Assembly (NCBI RefSeq): GCF_044336245.1
Contig: NZ_CP172346.1
Location: 4,030,001 to 4,094,000 of the forward strand
Direction of reading: 5' to 3'
DNA: 64,000 nucleotides
From: Schlesneria sphaerica
GTDB taxonomy: Bacteria; Planctomycetota; Planctomycetia; Planctomycetales; Planctomycetaceae
Part shown: positions 43,592 through 52,454 of the stretch, one piece after another
Position numbering within the stretch: position 1 is the first letter of the stretch
How the letters are laid out: every line of letters starts with the position of its first letter
Notes under the pieces: generated by a model
Seen by the model: the letters and a program-made list of their open reading frames with translations, nothing else
Database searches by the model: none
What the model was told of the DNA's origin: nothing
Translations under genes and position numbers: made by a program

Positions 43592-43594
43592 TTG
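43578..43594 (+). promoter_or_regulatory. Strong ribosome site deciding a TTG start
   Basis: AAGGAG followed by TGAATT and TTG. This near-perfect Shine-Dalgarno at optimal spacing is the main reason for reading the M20 peptidase from TTG rather than from an internal ATG. Confidence 0.65.
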
Positions 43595-45004
43595 GCAACA
43601 AATGCACAAGTCTCTGAGTATTTGACGCAGAATGAGGAACGCTTCGTCGAAGAGCTGAAGGAATTTCTGCGAATCCCCACTGTGAGCGCTGATCCGGAAT
43701 GCAAACCTCACTTGCAGCGCGGGGCGGAGTTCGTCCATCGGCAACTCGCCAATCTCGGTTGTACAGCAGAAATTGTCCCCACAGCCGGTCATCCCATTGT
43801 TTACGGCGAATGGCTCAAGTCGCCAGGAGCGCCAACGGTTCTGGTCTACGGGCATTATGACGTTCAGCCAGCAGATCCTCTGGATCTCTGGACGACACCT
43901 CCCTTTGAGCCAACACTGCGGCACGGCTGCCTCTATGCACGTGGGGCAACGGACGACAAAGGGCAGATGTTTACTCACATCAAATCGGCCGAAGCGTGGC
44001 TGCGAACCATCGGAAAGCTTCCGGTCAATCTGAAGTACGTGATCGAGGGGGAAGAAGAGGTTGGCAGCCGGAACCTGGAAGATTTCCTCAATGCACGCCG
44101 CGACCGGCTTCAGGCCGATGTGGCGGTGGTGAGCGACACCAGTCAGTACGGTCCCAACCAGCCCGCTATTACCTACGGTCTGCGAGGGATTGTGGCGGTC
44201 GAGATCAGTTTGACCGGGCCGTCAAAAGACCTGCATTCGGGTGTCTTCGGAGGGGCTGTGGCGAACCCGGCCACGGGGATCGCCCGTTTGATTGCTTCGT
44301 TGCACGACGATCAGGGGCGAGTGCGTATTCCCGGATTCTACGATGACGTCAAACCGCTGACGCCCTCGGAACGGCAGTTGTTCAGCGAACTGCACTTCGA
44401 TGAAGGGGCCTTCAAGGCAGAACTGGGGATCACCGAAGTCGCAGGGGAAGAAGGCTTCTCGACCCTGGAGCGGCGCTGGGCCCGACCCACGTGCGAGGTC
44501 AATGGTCTGTTCAGTGGCTACACAGGGGCGGGGCCCAAAACGATCGTGCCGTCCAAAGCGACCGTGAAGATCACCTGTCGACTCGTTCCGGATCAAAACC
44601 CCGAAAAGCTGACGGAAGCTCTGCATCAGTATTTGAAGTCCCAATGCCCACCTTCGCTGAAGTTTGAATTCACCAGCTACCATGGCTGTCCCGGCTTCGT
44701 GTTCGATCCGAACAGCCCGTACATTGAAGCCGCGAAGTCAGCCATCCAGGAAGCGTGGGCCGTTGATCAGGTTCGTCTGATTCGCGAAGGAGGCTCGATC
44801 CCGGTTGTTCAGACGTTCAAAGACGTACTGGGCCTGGACACGTTGTTGCTGGGATGGGGGCAGAATACCGACAACCTTCATAGTCCCGACGAACATTTCT
44901 CCGTTGCGGACTTCCATCGCGGTATCAGGGCGAGTGCCAATCTGTGGCAAAAGCTGGCAGAAATGCAGAATCGACCGGACTCTTCTGTTCACAACATCTG
45001 CTGA
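43592..45004 (+). CDS. M20 family dipeptidase
   Basis: A 470-residue zinc peptidase of the M20 (carnosinase/PepV-like) group, cleaving dipeptides in the cytoplasm. The motifs are TVLVYGHYDVQPADPLDLWTTPPFEP (His and Asp ligands), LYARGATDDKGQ (bridging Asp), VIEGEEEVGS (catalytic Glu-Glu pair), VVSDTSQYGPNQPAITYGLRGIV, TGPSKDLHSGVFGG (lid domain His), ISGYTGAGPKT-like SGYTGAGPKTIVPSKATVKI, REGGSIPVVQTFKDVLG and HSPDEHFSVADF (last His). The start is TTG at 43592 because AAGGAG lies six bases ahead of it; no better ATG exists in frame near the conserved N-terminus. It is followed by the thrC-like gene after 148 bases. Confidence 0.92.
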   Translation: MATNAQVSEYLTQNEERFVEELKEFLRIPTVSADPECKPHLQRGAEFVHRQLANLGCTAEIVPTAGHPIVYGEWLKSPGAPTVLVYGHYDVQPADPLDLWTTPPFEPTLRHGCLYARGATDDKGQMFTHIKSAEAWLRTIGKLPVNLKYVIEGEEEVGSRNLEDFLNARRDRLQADVAVVSDTSQYGPNQPAITYGLRGIVAVEISLTGPSKDLHSGVFGGAVANPATGIARLIASLHDDQGRVRIPGFYDDVKPLTPSERQLFSELHFDEGAFKAELGITEVAGEEGFSTLERRWARPTCEVNGLFSGYTGAGPKTIVPSKATVKITCRLVPDQNPEKLTEALHQYLKSQCPPSLKFEFTSYHGCPGFVFDPNSPYIEAAKSAIQEAWAVDQVRLIREGGSIPVVQTFKDVLGLDTLLLGWGQNTDNLHSPDEHFSVADFHRGIRASANLWQKLAEMQNRPDSSVHNIC

Positions 45005-45152
45005 GACGGCCACTGTCAAAAATCGATCTTCTTCCCGTTGAACGTGCGTCACAGACCTGCCTCCGATCTCGTTGCAAGTTCATCCCGGATGTGAACCGGG
45101 AAGCGAATTCAGGGGCTTCAACCAACCGCTTGAGAAACGAACAGGAGAAAAG

Positions 45153-46250
45153 ATGAATCAGGGATTGTGGCGCTACGCAGACTGGATGGAACCCGTTCCC
45201 CCCGCGGCTCGATTGACGTTGGGCGAAGGGGGGACGCCGCTCGTTCGATCCCGCCGACTCGGACCCGCCGCCGGACTGAAGAATCTTTTCTTCAAACTGG
45301 AGTTCACGAATCCGACCGGGTCTTACAAAGACCGATTTGCGTGTGCGGCTGTTTCCGACATGGTGGCTAACGGCAAGACCGAATGCATTGCCACGTCGAG
45401 CGGGAATACCGGCGCGGCACTGGCGGCCTATTGTGCATTGGCGGGAATCACCTGCGAGATTGCGATTGTCGAAAAAGCGCCTGAAGGTAAGCTGCGTCAG
45501 ATGCTGGCTTACGGCGCGAAGCTGTACCGCGTGAAGAATTTTGGAGTCGACAGCGAGACGTCCGATCGCGTGGTTGACTGCTTGAAAAAGCTCAGCTCAC
45601 GACCTCAGGCGCAGATGCAGATCAGCGCATTTGCGTTCAGCCCGGTCGGCATGAGCGGTGTGTACGGGATCTCTCACGAGATGGCCGAGCAGATCGACGG
45701 GCCCATCGACCATGTCTTCTGCATGGCCGGGGGTGGGGGCTTCGTGCTGGCCATCGCACGCGGATTTCAGCAGCTTGTGAAATCAGGGCGAATCGAGCGA
45801 ACTCCTCGCATCGAGTGTGTACAGCCAGAAGGAAACGACACCATCGCAGGGCCCCTGAAAGCGGGTTCGAAAGCGGCGGTTCCCGTCGAGTGCACCAGTC
45901 GCATCAGTGGTCTGCAGGTACCTCAGGTGATCGACGGGGATCTGGTGATCGAGGCGTGCCGTCAAAGTGGCGGGACCGGACACCTCGTTACCGATGAGTG
46001 GATCTATGAGGTGCAGTCGCGTCTGGCCAGGGAAGAAGGTCTCTTTGCCGAGCCAGCCGGTTCGACGGCTGTGGCCGGAGTCCTCAAGGCCGCTCGAGAG
46101 GGGCTGCTCGATCCCAACGCGAACATTGTCTGTGTGATCAGCGGATCTGCGTTCAAGGATCCCAATTCGCTCGAAGCCATGACCCGGAACTCACATTGTC
46201 CCATGATCGCATTGTCTGATCTCGAGGCGCGCGTCGAGAAAGAAGTCTGA
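45153..46250 (+). CDS. thrC: Threonine synthase (PLP-dependent)
   Basis: A 365-residue fold-type II PLP enzyme that should turn O-phosphohomoserine into threonine. It shows GGTPLVRSRRLG, then FKLEFTNPTGSYKDRFACAAVSDM with the PLP lysine in SYKDR, TSSGNTGAALAAYCALAGI (phosphate loop), YGAKLYRVKNFG, AGGGGFVLAIARGFQQL (second glycine loop) and EEGLFAEPAGSTAVAGVLKA. This is the short, archaeal/actinobacterial-type threonine synthase rather than the long E. coli-type one, and related PLP enzymes (cysteate synthase) have similar sequence. The ATG chosen has AACAGGAG before it. It may be co-transcribed with the M20 gene ahead. No other threonine genes are in this window. Confidence 0.82.
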   Translation: MNQGLWRYADWMEPVPPAARLTLGEGGTPLVRSRRLGPAAGLKNLFFKLEFTNPTGSYKDRFACAAVSDMVANGKTECIATSSGNTGAALAAYCALAGITCEIAIVEKAPEGKLRQMLAYGAKLYRVKNFGVDSETSDRVVDCLKKLSSRPQAQMQISAFAFSPVGMSGVYGISHEMAEQIDGPIDHVFCMAGGGGFVLAIARGFQQLVKSGRIERTPRIECVQPEGNDTIAGPLKAGSKAAVPVECTSRISGLQVPQVIDGDLVIEACRQSGGTGHLVTDEWIYEVQSRLAREEGLFAEPAGSTAVAGVLKAAREGLLDPNANIVCVISGSAFKDPNSLEAMTRNSHCPMIALSDLEARVEKEV

Positions 46251-46358
46251 CAGGTGATGTCGGATCTGGTGTCCCGGCCGGAGATTCTTTGCACTTTGTT
46301 AATCTCGCATCCATAATGGTGAGGTTGGACCGGGCACCTTCGTACGTACGGTGGACGC

Positions 46359-47501
46359 ATGGCTGGATGGTTGAGTCGAACGACGTCACTCTTTCAGAAG
46401 AAGCCGCAATCGCAGCCGGAACCTTTCGAGGTGGAATGCGATTGCGGTGGCAAAGTTACAGGGCAACGAACTCCAACCTTTCAAAAGCCTCTTTGTCCAG
46501 TCTGTGAACGTCCCGTCTTCGTGCTGCCTGCGAACGTGTACCCTCGCCCTGTCGTCAGAGCCAAATCAAAGGCGTTGACGCCCCGGTCGACCCAAGAGAC
46601 GAAAGGGGGCAGAACGTCACCGAATCTGGTGATCGACGAGGCTGGCAGTTCCACTTCCACCGCAGCGTCGTCATCAAAAGGGGGTTCAAAAAAAGGGGGG
46701 CGCAGGGACCGGAAGGTTGGCACGCCAGAGACGCCCGAGCCCTTACTGCCGCAAGAGCCTCGCTCGCCGCTGGTGACGCCCCTTCGATTGATCGGTGTGG
46801 CAATTGTTCTCATCAGCGGATTGACCGCGACGGGGCTGTGGTATCGCCAGCAGTTTGAAGCCGCGAAAGCGACGGCGGCCACCGCTGCGGAAGCAGGGCT
46901 GACGGCGCTGAAGAATGGCGAATTCGCACTGGCCGCGGTCGAACTGAAGAAAGCTCAACAGGCTGTTGATTTGCTGAAACGGAAGGATCCCGAGGCAGAG
47001 AACATCCGGCGGCGAAGTCAGGAGGCAACGACCCTCGCGAATCTCGCGTCCAGTTCTCTGATCGACATCCTCGAGGCCGCCATCGCATCCGCGAAGCCCG
47101 GGCAGTCTGATCCGCTGCACATGGCCAGTCTCGATCAAGACGCATGGGTCGTTTTTGACTCGCACCTGCTCCCTGCTGCGGAGGGGGCCAGCCGAGTGAT
47201 GCTTGACGCTCCGATGCGGATCGATGGCGTGACCGTCCGGATTGAAATTGATTCGGCGGTGCTCAAGCGAGCGATGGAGGCTGAAGAGGCGGCCGAGAGA
47301 CCTCGCGTGATTTTTGCCGCCCAGTTAGAGCAGATCTCGCCACCCAAGGGGGATCCCCCTGTTTCCGTGCTGCAGTTGAACAGCCGGTCTGCTTACCTCT
47401 GGACGAACTATGACGCCTATCTTGCTCTCGGCTATCAGCCTCTGGAGACCGAGAAGGATCAGATCCAGGCCCTGTTCGATCGTCAGCAACAGATCAGGTA
47501 G
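46359..47501 (+). CDS. Zinc-ribbon single-pass membrane protein
   Basis: A 380-residue protein with an N-terminal zinc-ribbon-like cluster (ECDCGGKVTGQRTPTFQKPLCPVCERPVF), a Ser/Thr/Lys-rich low-complexity stretch to about 140, one membrane helix (TPLRLIGVAIVLISGLTATGLWY), then a helical outer region (AAEAGLTALKNGEFALAAVELKKAQQAVDLLKRKDPEAENIRRRSQEA) and a beta-rich end with WTNYDAYLALGY. I do not recognise a family. Its architecture repeats that of the larger zinc-ribbon membrane protein at 40679-43189, so the two may belong to one planctomycete family of paralogues. It starts 108 bases after thrC on the same strand. Confidence 0.65.
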   Translation: MAGWLSRTTSLFQKKPQSQPEPFEVECDCGGKVTGQRTPTFQKPLCPVCERPVFVLPANVYPRPVVRAKSKALTPRSTQETKGGRTSPNLVIDEAGSSTSTAASSSKGGSKKGGRRDRKVGTPETPEPLLPQEPRSPLVTPLRLIGVAIVLISGLTATGLWYRQQFEAAKATAATAAEAGLTALKNGEFALAAVELKKAQQAVDLLKRKDPEAENIRRRSQEATTLANLASSSLIDILEAAIASAKPGQSDPLHMASLDQDAWVVFDSHLLPAAEGASRVMLDAPMRIDGVTVRIEIDSAVLKRAMEAEEAAERPRVIFAAQLEQISPPKGDPPVSVLQLNSRSAYLWTNYDAYLALGYQPLETEKDQIQALFDRQQQIR

Positions 47502-47880
47502 CGAAACTCGCGACGTCCGTCGCTGGTGACGTCATCTTGAGAGGTTCCCGCTGAAAGTCCCTTACTACCCGAAGTCGTGGTACTCGTTCTGAGTGTGCGG
47601 AAGGGATCTGGCGGGAGGCATCGCAGGCGCCCGATGTCGTCCATGATGGCGATCTCCATGAAGATCTTTGTCGGATCATCCTGGGATCCTCGCTTGTTAG
47701 TTGCCGTCGCTGTTATTGGAGTGTGAGCCTGTGAGTTGTGTTATTCCTGCGACGTTTTCGTATTTAAAATGGAAATTACGGAAAAGTTCGAAAGCTGATT
47801 GATAGGCTTGTCTTGGTCGCGTTATCGTTTCGATCGCACTTTCCTGTTCCGGGTTCGTTCCTCTGTCTGGAGTCTGCATC
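47502..47880. other. Intergenic region, no gene seen
   Basis: About 380 bases between two plus-strand genes. It is locally A+T-richer near 47700-47800 and probably holds the promoter of the next gene. No terminator hairpin with a T-run was recognised. Confidence 0.4.
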
Positions 47881-48462
47881 ATGTCCTTGTTTCCTTTCGC
47901 GTCGCGTCGGCATCTGGCTGGATTCTTGGTGGCGTTGATGGGGTCGCTTGCGTGTCTGAACGTGTCTTTTGCTGCAGAACCAATCACCGCAGCTGAAGTG
48001 GACGCCGCACAGCAGGCGTGGTGTGACGGGCTGGTGAAGATCTCAAAGGTCCACAAAGAGGGTGGCGATTATCGCAGCGCTGCTATTCAGGTCATCGATA
48101 ACTTATATGACTACAAGGAAGGTAAGGTGTTCTTCAAACCGACATTAGCTTTCGGTAAGAACACCTTCCGCCCGACCCGGGAAGGGGCGTTGTCGTACTT
48201 TGTTGGTGGAAGCAAGGACTTTCCGGATGACAGCGGGTTCGCTCTCAAAGGTTGGACCAAGGTTCGTTACGACAACAATGCTTCCGAGAACGGGATGCAG
48301 ATTCACGGGGATATCGCCATCACGATGGGGAATGTCTACCTGACCGACAGCACGGGCAATGAGATCATGGTCGACAAGACATTCGTTTTCCGACGAGGCA
48401 AAGATGGCAAGCTGCGATTGTGTGTTCACAAGTCGGCCTTGCCGTTCGATCCCAAGAACTGA
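47881..48462 (+). CDS. Secreted SnoaL-like (DUF4440-style) protein
   Basis: A 193-residue exported protein with signal peptide ending CLNVSFAAEP. The mature part (ITAAEVDAAQQAWCDGLVKISKV ... LYDYKEGKVFFKPTLAFGKNTFRPTREGALSYFVGG ... GFALKGWTKVRYDNNASENGMQIHGDIAITMGNVYLTDSTGNEIMVDKTFVFRRGKDGKLRLCVHKSALPF) follows the NTF2/SnoaL-like cone fold of small exported proteins found in many proteobacteria and planctomycetes. Such proteins are sometimes misnamed phosphoribosyl-AMP cyclohydrolase; that activity is not supported here. GGAG lies 9 bases before the start. A 10-bp hairpin follows the gene. Confidence 0.75.
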   Translation: MSLFPFASRRHLAGFLVALMGSLACLNVSFAAEPITAAEVDAAQQAWCDGLVKISKVHKEGGDYRSAAIQVIDNLYDYKEGKVFFKPTLAFGKNTFRPTREGALSYFVGGSKDFPDDSGFALKGWTKVRYDNNASENGMQIHGDIAITMGNVYLTDSTGNEIMVDKTFVFRRGKDGKLRLCVHKSALPFDPKN

Positions 48463-48487
48463 TCTGCCGCAGACGTCGGGTGATTTT

Positions 48488-48530
48488 AGACTCCTCTTCT
48501 CGCTTCACGATGCTGCGGGGAGAGGAGTCT
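48488..48530 (+). terminator. Hairpin after the SnoaL-like gene
   Basis: Perfect 10-bp stem AGACTCCTCT (48488-48497) / AGAGGAGTCT (48521-48530) with a 23-base loop, 26 bases after the stop. The following GATTGTTG gives only a weak T-run, so termination strength is uncertain. Confidence 0.5.
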
Positions 48531-48699
48531 GATTGTTGCGTGGCTTGATGGTGTCCGACGGCGGCGTGAAGCAGAGGTCAGCAACGAGGCTTCCATGACC
48601 AGATCAGGTCGTGGGTTTGCCCCCTTTTGCCTGGCCTGCGGGCGTGCGAAACCGCACCAGCAGGCGATCCCGATTCGCGTGTGACCCAAGGGGGTTAGG

Positions 48700-49158
48700 T
48701 TACTTGGCTTTGCGTTTGAGCGATCGAAGCAGCTTGGGCAATTCTTCCTCAGCCACAACCCAGCCTCGGCACTTGGGGCTGCCGCACAGACATTTGATGG
48801 CTCCATAGGCGGCCCACCGATAGTCGATGGTGACTTCTGCCCCTTTGGGAATGTCCTCCAGCGCTTCCACCGTCACTTCTGACGGTGCGGGCGAGCCATC
48901 TTCATAGGTCACGTCGGCAATGCACAGCGTGCTGTTCGGCGTGCAGCAGTGGTTGAGAAAACGGAACGGTGCCCGCGGTTCGAGTGACAAGGTGCCACCC
49001 AGATCGATGCAGTACGAGGTGGCGTAGTTGGCGTCATCGATGACCCGTCCGTCCACTTCTCCCAGCACGGTCCCTTTGGGGATGTCTCGACGGGCGAAAA
49101 CGCCTTTGCCGAACGGAACTTTTCCCACACGTACCCAGGCTTGTGCGACAGACGTCAT
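48700..49158 (-). CDS. SET-domain protein
   Basis: A 152-residue protein with a SET lysine methyltransferase-like domain. It shows FGKGVFARRDIPKGTVLGEVDGRVI (the GKGVFA block), SYCIDLGGTLSLEPRAPFRFLNHCCTPN (the NHCC.PN motif of the cofactor pocket), PKGAEVTIDYRW (DY block) and a Cys-rich post-SET-like end, CLCGSPKCRGWVV. Post-SET Cys residues bind zinc in eukaryotic enzymes. Bacterial SET proteins occur in planctomycetes and chlamydiae and may methylate ribosomal or nucleoid proteins, but the target here is unknown. GGAGG lies 8 bases before the ATG chosen. Confidence 0.85.
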   Translation of the reverse strand: MTSVAQAWVRVGKVPFGKGVFARRDIPKGTVLGEVDGRVIDDANYATSYCIDLGGTLSLEPRAPFRFLNHCCTPNSTLCIADVTYEDGSPAPSEVTVEALEDIPKGAEVTIDYRWAAYGAIKCLCGSPKCRGWVVAEEELPKLLRSLKRKAK

Positions 49159-49343
49159 GTCCATGGCCTCCACACGATCGCGATCGTGAACGTTTTCCCG
49201 CGTTTGGCTCACTCAAATCAATCCCGTGGGAATAGATGGATCGATTCGGTGAGTGCAAGATTAACGATCGAGACCGCACCGTCAACCGTTGAGGGAGGCC
49301 TTTCGGACGATGGCCAAGGTCAGGGGGCCGTTGTAGCGAGAGT

Positions 49344-50465
49344 TTACTGCTTTCGGGTCGAAGAAGGGGAGTTGGTCGTCCGCGATGGTGCCGGTTGTTT
49401 GGTCGAGCGGAGACCAGACGTGTTCTTCTGGTGGTTGGCGGGGTTCACTGCATTGCCCGCCCGTGCGGGGTTTTCTTCTCCAGCGATCCGAGCGCCCTCC
49501 TGCTGGATATCATTTGGCATGGCCAACGTGAATCCCTTCAGGCTGGGGTGGTACGGGTCCTGGAACCGATCTTTCAGTTTTCGCAGGAAGCCGGTGTCGT
49601 TGATTTCGACTTGCTCGAACGCGTAGATCGTGTCGAGGCCGCTGGGATCAATCAGGCGGACGTGAGTGGGGATATACCGTTTGGTATCGAGGATGATCCA
49701 CGCCTCTCTGTAGTTCTGGCGGTCCGTGTCCATCCGGGGAATCGCCTTGATTTTGACGGACCCGTCTTTTCCTTCTCCTTCGAGGGTCAGATTAAAGCGC
49801 TGTCGGGCCTCGTCCGCTTTCATCCCGAAAAGAAACGGCAAAGGACTGTGGACGATATTCTTGCCTCGTAGTGAAGCGGGAATTTCGTCGCGCGTGTATT
49901 CCTTGCGCTCCATGTTGAACGAGAGAATCTCTTCGCCAGTGCAGACCCACCTTTCGGACTCGCCAGGCTGCAGTTGAAACGGTGTTCCTGTCGGGCCTTT
50001 CCGCGTGCTGACCTCACCCTTCTTAATCTGTTTGGCCATGATGTCGATACGGCCTTTGTCGGGCGTTTCCAGGAAGAACTCACCCTCAGAGACTTTTTCG
50101 ACTTCGAACGTCTTGTTGAATTCCCGTCGGGTATGTTTGCCGTGCAGGGATTTGATCTTCGCTGAGTGTGCTTCCCACTCGTCGAGAATCTCGACCAGTC
50201 GAGGGTCGAGCGGGTCAAGTTGCAGCTCTTTCGGCTCGGGGCGTGCCCGCTTGTCCGAGGCCTGGCGTACCTGATTGTCGACGGGAGCGTGTTTGCCCGC
50301 TTCTCTGGGAGCGCCCGCCTTATTGGCCGGTGGAGTTGTCTGTGCCGTCGCAGCAGGTCGCTTCGATTGCTGAGCTGACACTTCCACGGGAAGACCCATG
50401 AGTGGGCATGCAGCCAACAGCACGAGTGTGAATTGATTAATCTGTCGCATGATGGGGGCGTTCAT
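49344..50465 (-). CDS. Planctomycete LolA-like exported protein (TIGR03009-like)
   Basis: A 373-residue exported protein with signal peptide MNAPIMRQINQFTLVLLAACPLMGLPVEVSAQ and a basic, Pro-rich linker. The core, LDEWEAHSAKIKSLHGKHTRREFNKTFEVEKVSEGEFFLETPDKGRIDIMAKQIKKGE ... WVCTGEEILSFNMERKEYTRDEIPASLRG ... AWIILDTKRYIPTHVRLIDPSGLDTIYAFEQVEIND, has the half-barrel style of LolA/LppX proteins and the style of the planctomycete family TIGR03009. It ends in a Ser/Thr/Asn-rich tail. Carrying a lipid between membranes is an inference from fold style only. The start could be the second ATG five codons later. Confidence 0.7.
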   Translation of the reverse strand: MNAPIMRQINQFTLVLLAACPLMGLPVEVSAQQSKRPAATAQTTPPANKAGAPREAGKHAPVDNQVRQASDKRARPEPKELQLDPLDPRLVEILDEWEAHSAKIKSLHGKHTRREFNKTFEVEKVSEGEFFLETPDKGRIDIMAKQIKKGEVSTRKGPTGTPFQLQPGESERWVCTGEEILSFNMERKEYTRDEIPASLRGKNIVHSPLPFLFGMKADEARQRFNLTLEGEGKDGSVKIKAIPRMDTDRQNYREAWIILDTKRYIPTHVRLIDPSGLDTIYAFEQVEINDTGFLRKLKDRFQDPYHPSLKGFTLAMPNDIQQEGARIAGEENPARAGNAVNPANHQKNTSGLRSTKQPAPSRTTNSPSSTRKQ

Positions 50466-50836
50466 CCTGAACGGGAGCGTGAGTCATCCATGATCGACGC
50501 ACAAACCGCAATCGGACAGCTGTCCGGCCCGGTGAGGGGCGGATCCTAACGAAAGATTCCGAATGCGAACAGACCGATTTTTGGCGGAATTCGACACCCC
50601 CGCTTGAGTGGATTCGTGAGGTCGGAATCGCCATCCGGCTTCGTCCTTCACTGCCCAAGGGAGAAGTGCAGTCTAGACGTAAGTCGTGTTTTCAATGTGG
50701 GTTCGGCGAATGAGCTGCGGAGGGGTGGTTGGCACATCAGAAATGGCTGCCTATGCTGTAGCAGGATAATGTTTCGTTCGCTTTCGTGGCCTCGGTGGGA
50801 CAGGGATCGCGATACGACTTCAATGAAGGCGACTTC
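50466..50836. other. Divergent region, no gene seen
   Basis: About 370 bases between the LolA-like gene (minus) and uvsE (plus), presumably carrying both promoters. No LexA-like box was recognised. Confidence 0.35.
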
Positions 50837-51766
50837 GTGATTCGACTCGGCCTCTGCTGTATCTTTCGGGACCAACCCATCAAGTTCTCGACGACGACCG
50901 CCGCTTCGATTGGTAAAATGGACAGGCCCGGGGCTCTGGCGAAGTTGGCCGGGCTCTGCCTCTCTAACGCGGAATCGTTATTGCGCGCCCTGCAGTTTTG
51001 CGCAGAGACCGGCATCGGGTGCTTTCGCGTCAACAGCCAGATCCTCCCTCTGAAAACGCATCCGACTTATGGCTACCAGATTGAGGAACTTCCCCGTGCG
51101 GAAGAAATCGTTCGCGGGTTTCAGGCGTGCGGAGAATTTGTCCGGCAGCATGGGCTGAGGACCTGTTTCCATCCGGACCAGTTCGTGGTGCTCAATTCAC
51201 AACGGCCCGACGTGGTTGAGGCCTCTCTCCAGGAGCTTGAGTACCAGGCGATGGTCGCGGAGTGGGTTGCTGCGGATGTCGTCAATATCCACGGCGGTGG
51301 TGCTTTCGGCGATAAGTCCAGAGCGATGGCCGATTTTGTACGGAACTTCGATCGTCTGTCATTAAGGGCCAGAAAACGACTCACACTGGAGAATGACGAT
51401 CGCACCTATACGCCGCAGGACCTGCTTCCCGTTTGCAGGGCGACCGGCATCCCACTGGTCTATGACGTGCATCATCACCGTTGCAATCCGGACGGTCTGA
51501 CGGTGGAAGAAGCGACCCGTCAGGCGCTCGCGACGTGGGACCGCGAACCCATGTTTCACCTCTCAAGCCCCCTGGAAGGCTGGGAGGGTCCCAAGCCCGA
51601 GCGTCACCACGACTTCATCGACGTGAAAGATTTCCCCGACTGCTGGAGAGATCAGCGAATCACGGTGGAAGTGGAAGCCAAGGCGAAGGAACCGGCTGTC
51701 GTGCAACTGGCCTTGGACTTGCGCAGGTTGGGGGTTGGGGTGGGGATCCCGGTTCCCGGCGCGTGA
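50837..51766 (+). CDS. uvsE: UV damage endonuclease
   Basis: A 309-residue TIM-barrel repair enzyme of the UvsE/UVDE type, cutting DNA 5' to UV photoproducts with divalent metal, independent of UvrABC. It begins VIRLGLCCIFRDQPIKFSTTTAASI and keeps the metal site segments: FRVNSQILPLKTHP, TCFHPDQFVVLNS (His), DVVNIHGGGAFGDK (His), LTLENDDRTYTPQDLLPVC (Glu), PLVYDVHHHRCNPDG (Asp/His) and HHDFIDVKDFP (His). I chose the GTG with AAGG seven bases ahead because the known proteins begin at this Ile-Arg-Leu-Gly-Leu block. The longer ORF start has no site. Confidence 0.93.
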   Translation: MIRLGLCCIFRDQPIKFSTTTAASIGKMDRPGALAKLAGLCLSNAESLLRALQFCAETGIGCFRVNSQILPLKTHPTYGYQIEELPRAEEIVRGFQACGEFVRQHGLRTCFHPDQFVVLNSQRPDVVEASLQELEYQAMVAEWVAADVVNIHGGGAFGDKSRAMADFVRNFDRLSLRARKRLTLENDDRTYTPQDLLPVCRATGIPLVYDVHHHRCNPDGLTVEEATRQALATWDREPMFHLSSPLEGWEGPKPERHHDFIDVKDFPDCWRDQRITVEVEAKAKEPAVVQLALDLRRLGVGVGIPVPGA

Positions 51767-51903
51767 GCGCCTCACTGGCCGTTGATAAACGATCGGAATT
51801 GCTGGGTTCCGTTCTGCCCGCGAAATTCCCCGCGCGAGTGACGAAGCCAACTCGTCCGCACGTGGACTGTTCCAGGGGCTGGAAGCGGGCGGGCTTGCAG
51901 GGA

Positions 51904-51941
51904 ACAAAAAATAACCCCCCGCGATCGAGATCGCAGGGGGC
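51904..51941 (-). terminator. Rho-independent terminator of the Pro-rich secreted gene
   Basis: On the minus strand the stem CCCCCTGCGATC / GATCGCGGGGGG has one mismatch and a 2-nt loop, and is followed by TTATTTTTTG. It lies about 65 bases past the stop of the gene at 52005-52454. Confidence 0.8.
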
Positions 51942-52004
51942 TCGTGCATTATCGGCATTCAGAACCGCAGGGTGCAATGGAATGCGCGCCCACGGCTCGC
52001 TGAA

Positions 52005-52454
52005 CTAGTTGCGTCGAAGTCCGCGAATCTTACTGTCCGCACGGAACAGGTTGGGGACGGGGTGATTGGCCTCGTGACGCAGCGTTCCCCGGTAGTGCGA
52101 CCCCGACGGCGAAACAGGAGTACCGATCACCGTTGAGTTTGGAACAGTCTGCACCGGGGACACAATGGGGCCGGGAACAACATTCGACGGCGCCACCGGC
52201 GTTGTCACAGGTTGCGGGGCCTGTGAGGTTACTGGAGTTCCTGCGGGAATCGCTGATGGCACGACAGACTGGATATGAGTCTGAGCCTGTACGGGAACGG
52301 AGTGAATATGTTGAGTCTGCTGCACGGTCCGAACCGGTCCTCGATAGACACGGCGGTAATCGCCCGCTCGAACAGAAACTAATGGGAAGAGAGAGGTTGC
52401 CAGAGCCACAGCGGCGGCAATACGGATCGTTCTGCTAAATTTGATTGCTCTCAT
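52005..52454 (-). CDS. Small Pro/Val/Thr-rich secreted protein
   Basis: A 149-residue exported protein with signal peptide MRAIKFSRTIRIAAAVALATSLFPLVSVRAG. The mature part is rich in Pro, Val, Thr and Gln (for example QQTQHIHSVPVQAQTHIQSVVPSAIPAGTPVTSQAPQPVTTPVAPSNVVPGP) with no domain, and ends SGSHYRGTLRHEANHPVPNLFRADSKIRGLRRN. I do not recognise a family; planctomycete genomes hold many such low-complexity surface proteins. GGAAGG lies 10 bases before the ATG chosen, and the gene has a good terminator, so it is likely real. Confidence 0.6.
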   Translation of the reverse strand: MRAIKFSRTIRIAAAVALATSLFPLVSVRAGDYRRVYRGPVRTVQQTQHIHSVPVQAQTHIQSVVPSAIPAGTPVTSQAPQPVTTPVAPSNVVPGPIVSPVQTVPNSTVIGTPVSPSGSHYRGTLRHEANHPVPNLFRADSKIRGLRRN

